Positions 25,278-33,195 of a stretch of DNA of 47,716 nt are shown in pieces. Positions within the stretch are counted from its first letter, which is position 1, and every line of letters begins with the position of its first letter. Position numbers and translations under genes: made by a program. The notes beneath the pieces were generated by a model. The model did not search any database. It was not told where the DNA came from and saw only the letters and a program-made list of their open reading frames with translations. Where the stretch lies: contig JAJDNW010000118.1 in the NCBI GenBank assembly GCA_022340465.1, positions 1 to 47,716 of the forward strand, written 5' to 3'. Origin of the DNA: Deltaproteobacteria bacterium. Lineage in GTDB: Bacteria > Desulfobacterota > Desulfobacteria > Desulfobacterales > B30-G6.

Positions 25278-27223
25278 AGACGTTCTCCGATCTTTCTACC
25301 CTCGTAAACGGCCATTTCGATGGTACGGGGTGCCACGCAGTCCCCGATGGCATAAACCGTCATGTGGTCGGCCTTGGCTTCATGAAAAAGCCTGTCTTCC
25401 GGCAGGTAGTCCGCCTCCACAACAACGGTGTCGTACCCCTCATAGGTTATCGACTCGCCGGTGTGCATCTGGTGGGCCCTCACTCTGTCCACATCGATTT
25501 CATCCACTTTGATGTCCGTACTGAAGGTAACGCCTTTCTGAAGAAGGCGCTGGCGGGTCAGATAGAGATCGCCGATTGGGGCCAGCTCAACCCCCACGAA
25601 TAAATCGTTGGTAACAATATCCACCTGCTTTCTCCGGTCAGCCAGGAGTTCTGCCGTGGCCAGGGAACGGTGTCCGCCGTTTTCGTCAATGAGCAGCACC
25701 CTGTCACCCACGGGATGCAAATCATCCAATACATCCCTTACGCTCAGCACATTTGGTGTGCCGTATGTGCCGGCAAACGATCTGTCAGCCGGTCCGGCGC
25801 CTGTGGCCACGATTAGGACGTCAGGTGCAAAGTCTGCAATCACATCTGCCGTGACCTCCATTCCAACTCGTATGGCAACGCCGGCTGCTTCAAGCGCCCT
25901 GGTGTAATATTCGATCAGCAGGCCCAAGTGGTCTCTTCCGGCTCCCTTGGCGGCCGTTTTGACCTGTCCGCCGATATTTGGGCCGCTTTCCCAGAGGGTC
26001 ACGTCATGCCCCCTCCCGGCGGCCGTCAATGCCGCCTCCATACCAGCCGGCCCACCACCGGCCACCATCACCTTTTTACTGGTAGGGGGCGCGTTTTTTT
26101 TTTTGCCAGTATCGGATGATTCGTAGCCTACCAGCGGGTTGAAGGTACACCCCAAGGCTTTGCCCTGGTTGATGCGGCCCAGGCAACCCTGATTGTCCTT
26201 TAGGCAGGGGCGGATGGTGTCTGCATCACCGGCGCCCAATTTGACCGCCATATCGGGGTCGCAGATCAAGGCGCGCACACACCCCACGGCGTCCGCCCGG
26301 CCTTCGGAAAGAACGCTTTCAGCCATGTGGGGAAATCGAATGTGATCGGCGGCAATTACGGGAATGCTTACGTTTTCCTTGATCTGTTGCGCCAGATCGA
26401 TCGTGTGGCCCTCCAGAGTGTGCATGGAGGCCATGTTCAAATAGAGATTGTAGTATGTCCCCAGGGTTGCCTGCAAATAGTCGATATGTCCCTTCTCCTC
26501 GAACGCTTTGGCCATGGGAATCGATTCTTCCGGCGTTATGCCTCCCCAGAACTTTTCGTCCACACACAGGCGAACCCCCACGGGATAGTCATTGCCCACC
26601 GCCTTGCGCACCGACATCAATACCGCCAGCGGCAAGCGCAGACGGTTCTCGAGGCTTCCGCCGTATTCATCCTGCCGGTGGTTGCTGACCGGTGACAGGA
26701 ATTGCCGCAACAGGGATTCGGACCCCATGTCGATCTCGATGCCGTCAAACCCGTCGGCACGCGCCCTTTCAGCCGCCGCCTCAAATGCCGAGGTCAGTTC
26801 TTCGATATCTTCCGGCTCCATGGGTTTGCAGACCTCGCCGAACACCACGTCCGCCACGGCCGAAGGCCCCCAGGTTTCCCTGCGGGTCCAGGCGCCGTTG
26901 CTCTGAAAACCATGATGGGTCAGTTGAGCAAAGACGCGTGTGTCAAATTCGCCGACGGTCCGGGTAAATCGTTGAAAATCGGCCGACGCCTGAGGATGGT
27001 AGGTGGCAATGGTCCCTTCCCAGGGGAAGTCGTTGTCCATAATAGACAACTCGCCCAGCACGATAAGGCCGCAGCCCCCTTGCGCCCGACGCCGATAGTA
27101 GGCCGTGTGCCGTTCGTTCAGCTGGCCCTTGCGACCGAAATTGGTACGGTGGGCGGTAAATGCAATCCGATTGGGCAGTTTGAGCCTACCGCTGTTCAGC
27201 TCTTGTAATAGGACACTTCTCAT
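25274..27223 (-). CDS. mycofactocin-associated FadH/OYE-type oxidoreductase with Cys-to-Asp in the Fe-S motif
   Basis: A 649-aa paralogue of the next gene, with the same FMN barrel (LKLPNRIAFTAHRTN, FAQLTHHG, GFDGIEIDMGSESLLRQFLSP), central Cys motif and FAD/NAD domains (KVMVAGGGPAGMEAALTAAG). The Fe-S motif reads CLKDNQGC-x11-C: the second Cys of CxxCxxxC is Asp (codon GAC at 26195-26197, about residue 343). The start ATG overlaps the MftC stop (ATGA). The pair is probably a complex or a set of two steps acting on mycofactocin. Whether the cluster is Asp-ligated or lost is unknown. Confidence 0.85.
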   Translation of the reverse strand: MRSVLLQELNSGRLKLPNRIAFTAHRTNFGRKGQLNERHTAYYRRRAQGGCGLIVLGELSIMDNDFPWEGTIATYHPQASADFQRFTRTVGEFDTRVFAQLTHHGFQSNGAWTRRETWGPSAVADVVFGEVCKPMEPEDIEELTSAFEAAAERARADGFDGIEIDMGSESLLRQFLSPVSNHRQDEYGGSLENRLRLPLAVLMSVRKAVGNDYPVGVRLCVDEKFWGGITPEESIPMAKAFEEKGHIDYLQATLGTYYNLYLNMASMHTLEGHTIDLAQQIKENVSIPVIAADHIRFPHMAESVLSEGRADAVGCVRALICDPDMAVKLGAGDADTIRPCLKDNQGCLGRINQGKALGCTFNPLVGYESSDTGKKKNAPPTSKKVMVAGGGPAGMEAALTAAGRGHDVTLWESGPNIGGQVKTAAKGAGRDHLGLLIEYYTRALEAAGVAIRVGMEVTADVIADFAPDVLIVATGAGPADRSFAGTYGTPNVLSVRDVLDDLHPVGDRVLLIDENGGHRSLATAELLADRRKQVDIVTNDLFVGVELAPIGDLYLTRQRLLQKGVTFSTDIKVDEIDVDRVRAHQMHTGESITYEGYDTVVVEADYLPEDRLFHEAKADHMTVYAIGDCVAPRTIEMAVYEGRKIGERL

Positions 27224-28233
27224 GCCACGTTTCTAAGGTTGACCAGACATTCCGGATCCGGCATGTCGATGTCGTTGTAGGTGTGAAAGGCCATGGCCGG
27301 GCAACCGCCGCGGCAAACCTCGAAACGGGAGCAGGCCCGGCACGAGGCGATGTCCAGGTTCCTCAACCTTTCAAAAATGGGAGAATGATTCCACATCTCC
27401 TTAAAATCCGTGTTGCGGACGTTGCCGACCAGAAAAGGCGGTTCCTGCAGAAAGGCGCAGGGGTACACATCCCCTGCGGGGGAAATGCAGCAGGTCATCT
27501 TGGCGGCCCCGCACATATCCAGCCCTTTGCGGCGTCTGCTTTCGGATGTCAGGCAGAAAAAGGAATCACCCGTGCGCACAAGGTCGTGCCTTGCCAGCCA
27601 TTCCGCAAATTCTTCCAGTTGCTCCGCGTTGGGCGCCAGATCCTTACGGCTGTCTTTACCCCGGCCCGAAGGACGGAAACGGGAAACCCGCAGCTCGGCA
27701 CCGCACCCCTTGGCAAGATTGCGCAGATCGTCCAGCTGAGGGTAGTTGAGCCGGGTCAGCACCGCATTGATGCTGAAAGCCACTCGGTTCGATGCAAAAC
27801 AGTCCGCTGCCGCCAGGATTTTTTTATAGGTGCCTTTTCCCCGGATACGGTCATTGACATCTGCGGTGGCGCCGTCCAGGCTGAGCTGCAGATAGAGCAT
27901 CTTCAACCCGGCCAGACGCGAGGCCAGTTGACTGTTTATCAGGGTCCCGTTGGTGCTGACACAGGTCACGACGCCTTTTGTATGCGCGTAATCGAGTATG
28001 TCACAAAAATCGTCCCGGATAAAAGGTTCGCCGCCCCCGATGTTGACTTGGAACACTTTCATGGCCGCCAAGCGGTCGATAACCCGGCGGCACTCCTCGA
28101 AGCTCAGCTCCTGTGGTGACCCGGCACCCGATGCCGAAAGGCAGTGTTCACAGTGCAGGTTGCATTTCAAGGTTATCTCCCAGGTAACGTTGACCGGCGC
28201 CCTTAAAGCTGTTTTCATCATTTTAGCACTCAA
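27220..28233 (-). CDS. mftC: mycofactocin radical SAM maturase MftC
   Basis: 337 aa started by TTG at 28233, chosen because AAAGGAG stands 6-7 nt upstream; it overlaps the end of mftB. The radical SAM motif CNLHCEHC (about 24-31) is followed by NIGGGEPFIRDDF and QLSLDGATADVNDRIRG. The SPASM region has CGAAKMTCCISPAGDVYPCAFL, CRACSRFEVCRGGCP and DPEC, for two auxiliary [4Fe-4S] clusters. In mycobacteria MftC decarboxylates the C-terminal Tyr of MftA and crosslinks it to the preceding Val. Its position directly behind mftA and mftB makes the assignment firm. Confidence 0.93.
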   Translation of the reverse strand: MSAKMMKTALRAPVNVTWEITLKCNLHCEHCLSASGAGSPQELSFEECRRVIDRLAAMKVFQVNIGGGEPFIRDDFCDILDYAHTKGVVTCVSTNGTLINSQLASRLAGLKMLYLQLSLDGATADVNDRIRGKGTYKKILAAADCFASNRVAFSINAVLTRLNYPQLDDLRNLAKGCGAELRVSRFRPSGRGKDSRKDLAPNAEQLEEFAEWLARHDLVRTGDSFFCLTSESRRRKGLDMCGAAKMTCCISPAGDVYPCAFLQEPPFLVGNVRNTDFKEMWNHSPIFERLRNLDIASCRACSRFEVCRGGCPAMAFHTYNDIDMPDPECLVNLRNVA

Positions 28234-28486
28234 GGATGACTCCTTTACTTTTAAGCTGCCTCAAAGCGGTGGCCACCATTTCAAGCTTTCCATCAATGTC
28301 ACCATTACACCCGTGCTTACGACCCATCCACGCTGCCAGCGTCATCTCTCCCCGGAAAAAATCCTCTGCGAGAAGTCGGCCCGAGGCCACGAAATGCAGC
28401 CTCGGCCCTTTCATCTGATAGAACAGGAGACCGAAGTCCTCTTCCCGGACCTGGACGCCCGCCGCCAATTTGTAATGTTTGTCCAT
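28223..28486 (-). CDS. mftB: mycofactocin peptide chaperone MftB
   Basis: 87 aa from ATG 28486 (MDKHYKLAAGVQVREEDFGLLFY). A start 24 codons upstream is open but its extra residues look non-coding. The pattern VREEDFGLLFYQMKGPRLHFVASGRLL matches MftB, a PqqD-like RiPP recognition element that binds the MftA leader and presents it to MftC. It sits between mftA and mftC and overlaps mftC by 11 nt. A GGGA lies 9 nt before the ATG. Confidence 0.9.
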   Translation of the reverse strand: MDKHYKLAAGVQVREEDFGLLFYQMKGPRLHFVASGRLLAEDFFRGEMTLAAWMGRKHGCNGDIDGKLEMVATALRQLKSKGVILEC

Positions 28487-28560
28487 CTCAACGAATCCCA
28501 ACCCGGCTATAACGGGAAAAAAATGATTGCTGCCAGGCTCCCAACACTCCAAGCCCACAC

Positions 28561-28592
28561 TTGAACCCTTGAATCCTGGAATCCTTGAACCC
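28561..28592. repeat. TTGAACCCTTGAATCC-type short intergenic repeat
   Basis: The 32 bp between mftA and mftB consist of slightly varied copies of TTGAACCC/TTGAATCC/GGAATCC. Such phrases occur as dispersed intergenic repeats in related genomes, to my memory. No RNA structure is evident. Confidence 0.35.
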
Positions 28593-28599
28593 TGGTCTA

Positions 28600-28743
28600 T
28601 TAGTAAACGCCGCAGATACCGTCTATCGCCATCTCTTCTATTTCGATTTCCTCGATCTTAAAAATGTCTTCCGGCTCTTTTTCGGATGTGTCCGGCAACA
28701 CGCCTTCTTCCTTGTCGAATTCTTTTTCCACGATGTCCTCCAT
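28600..28743 (-). CDS. mftA: mycofactocin precursor peptide MftA
   Basis: A 47-aa acidic peptide beginning MEDIVEKEFDKEEGVLP and ending IEIEEMAIDGICGVY, then TAA. The C-terminal core IDGICGVY is the hallmark of mycofactocin precursors: MftC acts on the last two residues, Val and Tyr. The leader is strongly acidic, as expected for recognition by MftB. The start is uncertain. The ATG at 28743 has no ribosome binding site, while a GTG at 28731 (giving 43 aa) has GGAGG exactly 5 nt upstream and may be the real start. Order mftA-mftB-mftC on the same strand is canonical. Confidence 0.95.
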   Translation of the reverse strand: MEDIVEKEFDKEEGVLPDTSEKEPEDIFKIEEIEIEEMAIDGICGVY

Positions 28744-28831
28744 GAACGATGGCAAGGAAGATGCAAATCAGGCGATATTTACATCTTCTTTGCCACACAA
28801 ATGGTTACTGTTTCACTGAAACCAAACTGGG

Positions 28832-29320
28832 TTAAATGCCTAGATCGCTTCTTTTCTGGACCAGCTCTTTTTTGAAGGCCTCGAGCTCTTCAGGGCCTAA
28901 ATCATCCGGGAATTTCAGGTCTACCTGCGTCAGGACATCCACCAGTGTATTGGCGTGCGGCCCAAGAGATAGGGCGCCTACCGTGTCACCCTTTTCCAGT
29001 TTGACGCGACCGCCCATGAAGGCACCCACGAATTTGTCTTTCTTGGTGAGAATTCTTTTCCAGGCCGGCGGTGTCGCGGACATGATGTAATCGGCATTCT
29101 CAAAGGCATAGTCTTTTGAACAGTGCTTGAACTCTTTCAACTTGCCGGCTTCCAACTGCATGGAAATGAAAAGATCATTCTCGATACCCCACTCTGGCAT
29201 GGCGTTGATCTGGTAGGCGAAGCTGCCGCTCAAGCTGGAAAGCTTTTTTTCAAAACCCTCGTCATACAGAGCTACGCTGTCGTCTACCCATTCCGGTTGC
29301 GGATAAATGTAAGTTGCCAT
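28832..29320 (-). CDS. SCP2 sterol-carrier-like lipid-binding protein
   Basis: A 162-aa soluble protein. The region from about 60 to 145 (FENADYIMSATPPAWKRILTKKDKFVGAFMGGRVKLEKGDTVGALSLGPHANTLVDVL) has the SCP2 domain pattern: substrate strand, helix with W, then GxxKLxGD-like strand and hydrophobic helix. SCP2-like proteins bind fatty acids, sterols or acyl-CoA. Sitting between the acyl-CoA synthetase gene and mftA, it may hold the hydrophobic alcohol, acid or acyl-CoA of this pathway. A GGAAAGGAG site precedes the ATG. Confidence 0.75.
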   Translation of the reverse strand: MATYIYPQPEWVDDSVALYDEGFEKKLSSLSGSFAYQINAMPEWGIENDLFISMQLEAGKLKEFKHCSKDYAFENADYIMSATPPAWKRILTKKDKFVGAFMGGRVKLEKGDTVGALSLGPHANTLVDVLTQVDLKFPDDLGPEELEAFKKELVQKRSDLGI

Positions 29321-29372
29321 TGTTCATCTCCTTTCCCATTTTGGTTGTTAAAACAATCGTTACGTGATGCCT

Positions 29373-31049
29373 TTATTTGTTTTTAAACGCGGCGATGGCC
29401 TCATCCCTCAATTGGCGCTTAAAAAGTTTTTCGGTCACGGTCATCGGCAATTCATCCCTGAATTCCACGTACTTGGGTACGGCATAGGGTGCCAGATTCT
29501 CCTTGCAGAAATTGACGATGTCCGCTTCAGTGACTTTGCCCTTATCCTCCTCCTTCAGCTGAATTACCGCCATAACCCTCTCGCTGCCCGGGTTTTTCGG
29601 GTCCGGTACACCGAAAGCGGCTGCCATGAGGACTCCCGGATGTTTGAAGAGGACCTCGTCTACCGTTGTAGTGTAAACCTTCATGCCGGACACGTTGACC
29701 ATGTCCTTGATACGGTCGCTGATGAAAAAGTAACCGTCTTTGTCCATATAGCCGATATCACCGGTATGCAGCCACCCGTCCTCGGTGAGGCCCCTGCCGG
29801 CATCGGGCCAGTAGCCTTTCATGGTCTGCGGACCGCGCACCACGATTTCCCCCTCTTCACCAAAGGGCACCTCTTCACCGGTTTCCGGGCTGACTAGTTT
29901 GCATTCAGTATCCGGAAGCGGCACGCCGATACCCTTTTTTTCCTTGGCCATGAACCCTGTGATGCGCCCGAACCCGGACAGGTCGGCGTGGGTCCCCGGC
30001 CCGGTTTCGGTCAGCCCGTAGGCCTCGCCCACCGGATTGCCCATCTCCTTTTGCACGGCCATGCGCACTTCATCCGGCAGCGGCGCGGATCCGCTCAGGG
30101 CCATGGCGTTCAAACGTCCGATCTTGGCCTGGGCCAGGCGCATGAGCTGGGTGGGAACACATGGGATCATAAAGGGCCGGTATTCCTTGATCGTTTTGAC
30201 CAGCTTGTCCGTATCCCTGGGGTCTTTCAGCAAAATAATCCGCAGCCCCCAGAATACGGCCGCCTGGTGGATGTAATGCCCGAAAGCATGAAACAAGGCC
30301 AGGGGGATGAGCACCGAGGCCTTGCCCACGATACCCGGCGCCATGGGCCCCAGCATCCAGGGCATCAACTGCATGAGGTTGCAATAGCGGCCGTAGTGGG
30401 TAATCATGACCGCCTTGGGCAACCCGGTGGACCCGCCGGTATGAGGCAGTTCGCACAAATCTTCCTTGGGATCGATGTCCAATTGCGGCGGGTTGGGGTC
30501 GTTTTCCTCGATGAGCTTGCCGAATTCGTAGACCCCCTTAGGAAGGCTTTGGGCTACCGGTCCCACATCATACCCCTTGTCGGAAGTGACGATGATGTTC
30601 TCAACGCCGCAGGCCTCCTTCAGGCCCAGAATCCGCTCGAAATCCTTTTCCTGGCAGATGATTGCCTTGCTGTTCGAATTCCCGGCCTCGTGCACGATGC
30701 CGTCGTCCGGCCGCAGGGTGCTGGTGGGCACGATGACGCCGCCGGCCTTCTGGATACCCCAGGTGCTGACGATATATTCAAAACAGTTTTCCATGAAAAT
30801 ATTGACACGATCTCCCTTGTGGATCCCCAGACCGGCCAAAGCCGTTGCCAGACGGTCGGCATGATCTTTCAAGTCCCTGTATTTCAGCAGTCTTTCTTCG
30901 AAAAGAACAGCAGTTTTTCCAGGGTATTTTTCGGCGGCATCATCCAGCACCTTGAAAATGGGAACTTCCGGATAGGGAGCCAGGGTCTCCTTCAACTTGT
31001 AGGGGCCTAGTTTGTAGCTTTTCAGCCACGGTTTATCTGCATAACCCAT
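29373..31049 (-). CDS. AMP-forming acyl-CoA synthetase (fatty/aryl acid-CoA ligase)
   Basis: A 558-aa ANL-family enzyme. The signature motifs are the P-loop-like HTGGSTGLPKAVMITH (about 206-221), the A5 motif AYGLTETGPG (about 345), A7 GWLHTGDIGYMDKDGYFFISDRIKDM (about 425-450) and the catalytic C-terminal Lys in LFKRQLRDE. It makes acyl-CoA from acid, ATP and CoA, the third step after alcohol and aldehyde oxidation in this gene order. The substrate is not determined by sequence; long-chain or aromatic acids are the common choices. AAGGAG precedes the ATG. Confidence 0.88.
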   Translation of the reverse strand: MGYADKPWLKSYKLGPYKLKETLAPYPEVPIFKVLDDAAEKYPGKTAVLFEERLLKYRDLKDHADRLATALAGLGIHKGDRVNIFMENCFEYIVSTWGIQKAGGVIVPTSTLRPDDGIVHEAGNSNSKAIICQEKDFERILGLKEACGVENIIVTSDKGYDVGPVAQSLPKGVYEFGKLIEENDPNPPQLDIDPKEDLCELPHTGGSTGLPKAVMITHYGRYCNLMQLMPWMLGPMAPGIVGKASVLIPLALFHAFGHYIHQAAVFWGLRIILLKDPRDTDKLVKTIKEYRPFMIPCVPTQLMRLAQAKIGRLNAMALSGSAPLPDEVRMAVQKEMGNPVGEAYGLTETGPGTHADLSGFGRITGFMAKEKKGIGVPLPDTECKLVSPETGEEVPFGEEGEIVVRGPQTMKGYWPDAGRGLTEDGWLHTGDIGYMDKDGYFFISDRIKDMVNVSGMKVYTTTVDEVLFKHPGVLMAAAFGVPDPKNPGSERVMAVIQLKEEDKGKVTEADIVNFCKENLAPYAVPKYVEFRDELPMTVTEKLFKRQLRDEAIAAFKNK

Positions 31050-31159
31050 ACAATATCTCCTTAATATCCCCTAAGGTGAGCGCTTCAAATTTTAAAAATT
31101 GTTATAATTTTATTGTGTTAAATTGATTGTACGCATCTGTATTCTTAAAAATTGAAATC

Positions 31160-31266
31160 TTTCGAGATTGCCGATCTTACCGCATCTACGGCGTCAGATG
31201 CCATCCCGCATAGCCCACTATAGCAAAATATCATCTTCCTTGTATCTGCGGCAATCTCGGCAATCG
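31160..31266. repeat. inverted repeat CGAGATTGCCG ... CGGCAATCTCG
   Basis: In the roughly 250-bp gap between the AOR and ligase genes, an 11-bp segment at about 31162-31172 recurs in perfect inverted form at about 31249-31259, with a loop of roughly 75 nt, plus flanking partial copies of GGCAATC. It resembles a short dispersed repeat rather than a terminator, as no T run follows. Confidence 0.45.
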
Positions 31267-31300
31267 CCCAGCTTAGGTATTCATCTCACCCGTCCCTGAA

Positions 31301-33172
31301 TTATCCCCAGAGGTCGGTCTTGAGGTCGTCCAATCCCAGTTCTGCCAGTTTTTCAGGAGTCGGCTTTCCCGTGGCGAGATCCCAACCGCGATAACCGTAG
31401 TATGCATCCTTCAGCCTTTCCAGATCGGCTTTTTCGAGGACCATCCCTTCGGCGGAACCACCCGGCAGAGGATCTTCCATCAGCCGCGCCGGCAGCGCAT
31501 CCTTTTCCCGGTCGATGCCTTCGCGCACGCAAAAAGCGCGCACCAGGTTGTAGACCCGCTCCCCGCCTTTGCGGAAATCATCTTCCGTGAAATCCCAGCC
31601 GGTGGCATTGGCGATCAGATCGACATAGTCTTGGGCGTAGAGCAGGAGACCGAAGAACTTGCACCCGCCGAGGCAGTCGAAAACCGTACACCCGTTTTCC
31701 ATGTCCATGACGATCTTGGCTTCCTCAGGAACCACCTGGAACAGGTCCTGAATGTGGCTGTCCTCCACCAGCAGAATTGGACTGTCAATGAAGGTGGGTG
31801 CGATGACGGTCGCGGAAACATGGTCCCCACCACGATTGGCGGTGACATAGCTCAACCCGACGATCTTGGCAGCCCTTGGATCGTAGGCCGGTAGCTCCAG
31901 CCCCTTGACGTTCATGGCGAACCGCTCGGATCCCTGGCCGACTTTTTGGGCTACCAGGCGGCTGCCTTCGGCCAACAGATCCCCGATCCCTTCTCTTTTG
32001 GCGATCATCTCTACCAATTTGACCACCAACTCGCCATCCCCGAAATTGATCTCGAGCCCGCCGGTGTCCGCCGTTGTCAGGAAGCCTTTCTCGAAGCACT
32101 CCATAGCAAACGCAATGGTCGATCCGGCAGAGATGGTGTCCAGGCCGTACTCGTTGCAGAGGTAGTTGGCCATGGTGATGGTGTTGATGTCGGCCACATC
32201 GCACTGGGCCCCCAGGGTGTTGGAGGTCTCGTATTCGGGTCCCTCCCCCTTGTGGCCCTTGTAGGGGCCCTCCTGAATTTCGGAGCCCCTGCCGCAGGCA
32301 ATGGGGCAGGCGAAACAGTTCACCCGGGACGTCAGGACTTTTTCGGCAATGGCCTGAGCGTTGACGTGTTCAATGCCTTCGAATTCCCCCTGCTGCCAGT
32401 TGCGCGTGGGGTAACCGCCCTTGACGTTGACCATGTCGGCCACCATGGCCGTGCCGAAGGTCTCGAAGCCGATCTTCAACAAAGACTCGTTGATTAGTTC
32501 GAACTGCTTTTTAGCCGTTTCCTTGAAAGCCTCCTTGTTGGCCAGCTCAGACAAAGCCTTGCCGGAAACCGCAACGGCCTTCACCTTTTTTGCGCCCATG
32601 ACAGCCCCGACGCCGCAGCGACCGGCGGCACGGTGCTTGTTGTTCATGATGGAAGCGAACTTGACCAGGTTTTCCCCGGCGGGGCCGATGCAGGCCACCG
32701 TGAAACCCTTGCCCAGATCTTCTTTCAGGCTGTCCTCCGTTTCCGGTACCATCTTTCCCCACAAATGCGCTGCATCGCACAGTTCAGGCTGGCCGTCGGC
32801 GATCTTCAGATAGACTGGCCGGGGGGATGTTCCCTCGAAGATGATGCCGTCGAAACCGCTGCGCTTGAGCGCCGGCCCGAAGCTGCCCCCCGAGTTGGAC
32901 TGTCCCCAGATGCCGGTAAGCGGTGACTTGGTAACCACGGAATAGCGGCTGGAACTGGGGGAGGTGGTCCCGGTGAGTGGTCCGGTGAAAAAGATGAGCT
33001 TGTTTTCCGGGCCTAGAGGATCCGCCCCTTTGGGAACCTCGTCATACAGGTAGCGCGTGGCAATACCTGCGCCGCCAAGATACTTGCGGGCCACGTCCTC
33101 GGGAAGATTTTCCTCGGAGAGGGTTCCCGCGGTCAGGTCAACCCGTAGCAACTTTCCCATAAATCCAAACAT
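31301..33172 (-). CDS. aor: tungsten-type aldehyde ferredoxin oxidoreductase
   Basis: A 623-aa AOR-family enzyme. The N-terminus MGKLLRVDLTAGTLSEENLPEDVARKYLGGAGIATRYLYDE is typical. The [4Fe-4S] ligands are in CFACPIACGR (about 285-294) and the late CLGGCKF (about 497). The pterin-binding segments include RAAGRCGVGAVMGAKKVKAVAV and GPEYETSNTLGAQCDV. AORs oxidise aldehydes to carboxylic acids, reduce ferredoxin, and use W-bis-pyranopterin. Here it follows an alcohol dehydrogenase and precedes an acyl-CoA synthetase, so it probably oxidises the aldehyde made by the former. A ribosome binding site AGGAGA precedes the ATG. Confidence 0.92.
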   Translation of the reverse strand: MFGFMGKLLRVDLTAGTLSEENLPEDVARKYLGGAGIATRYLYDEVPKGADPLGPENKLIFFTGPLTGTTSPSSSRYSVVTKSPLTGIWGQSNSGGSFGPALKRSGFDGIIFEGTSPRPVYLKIADGQPELCDAAHLWGKMVPETEDSLKEDLGKGFTVACIGPAGENLVKFASIMNNKHRAAGRCGVGAVMGAKKVKAVAVSGKALSELANKEAFKETAKKQFELINESLLKIGFETFGTAMVADMVNVKGGYPTRNWQQGEFEGIEHVNAQAIAEKVLTSRVNCFACPIACGRGSEIQEGPYKGHKGEGPEYETSNTLGAQCDVADINTITMANYLCNEYGLDTISAGSTIAFAMECFEKGFLTTADTGGLEINFGDGELVVKLVEMIAKREGIGDLLAEGSRLVAQKVGQGSERFAMNVKGLELPAYDPRAAKIVGLSYVTANRGGDHVSATVIAPTFIDSPILLVEDSHIQDLFQVVPEEAKIVMDMENGCTVFDCLGGCKFFGLLLYAQDYVDLIANATGWDFTEDDFRKGGERVYNLVRAFCVREGIDREKDALPARLMEDPLPGGSAEGMVLEKADLERLKDAYYGYRGWDLATGKPTPEKLAELGLDDLKTDLWG

Positions 33173-33195
33173 AATAGTCTCCTGACGGTTTCAGG

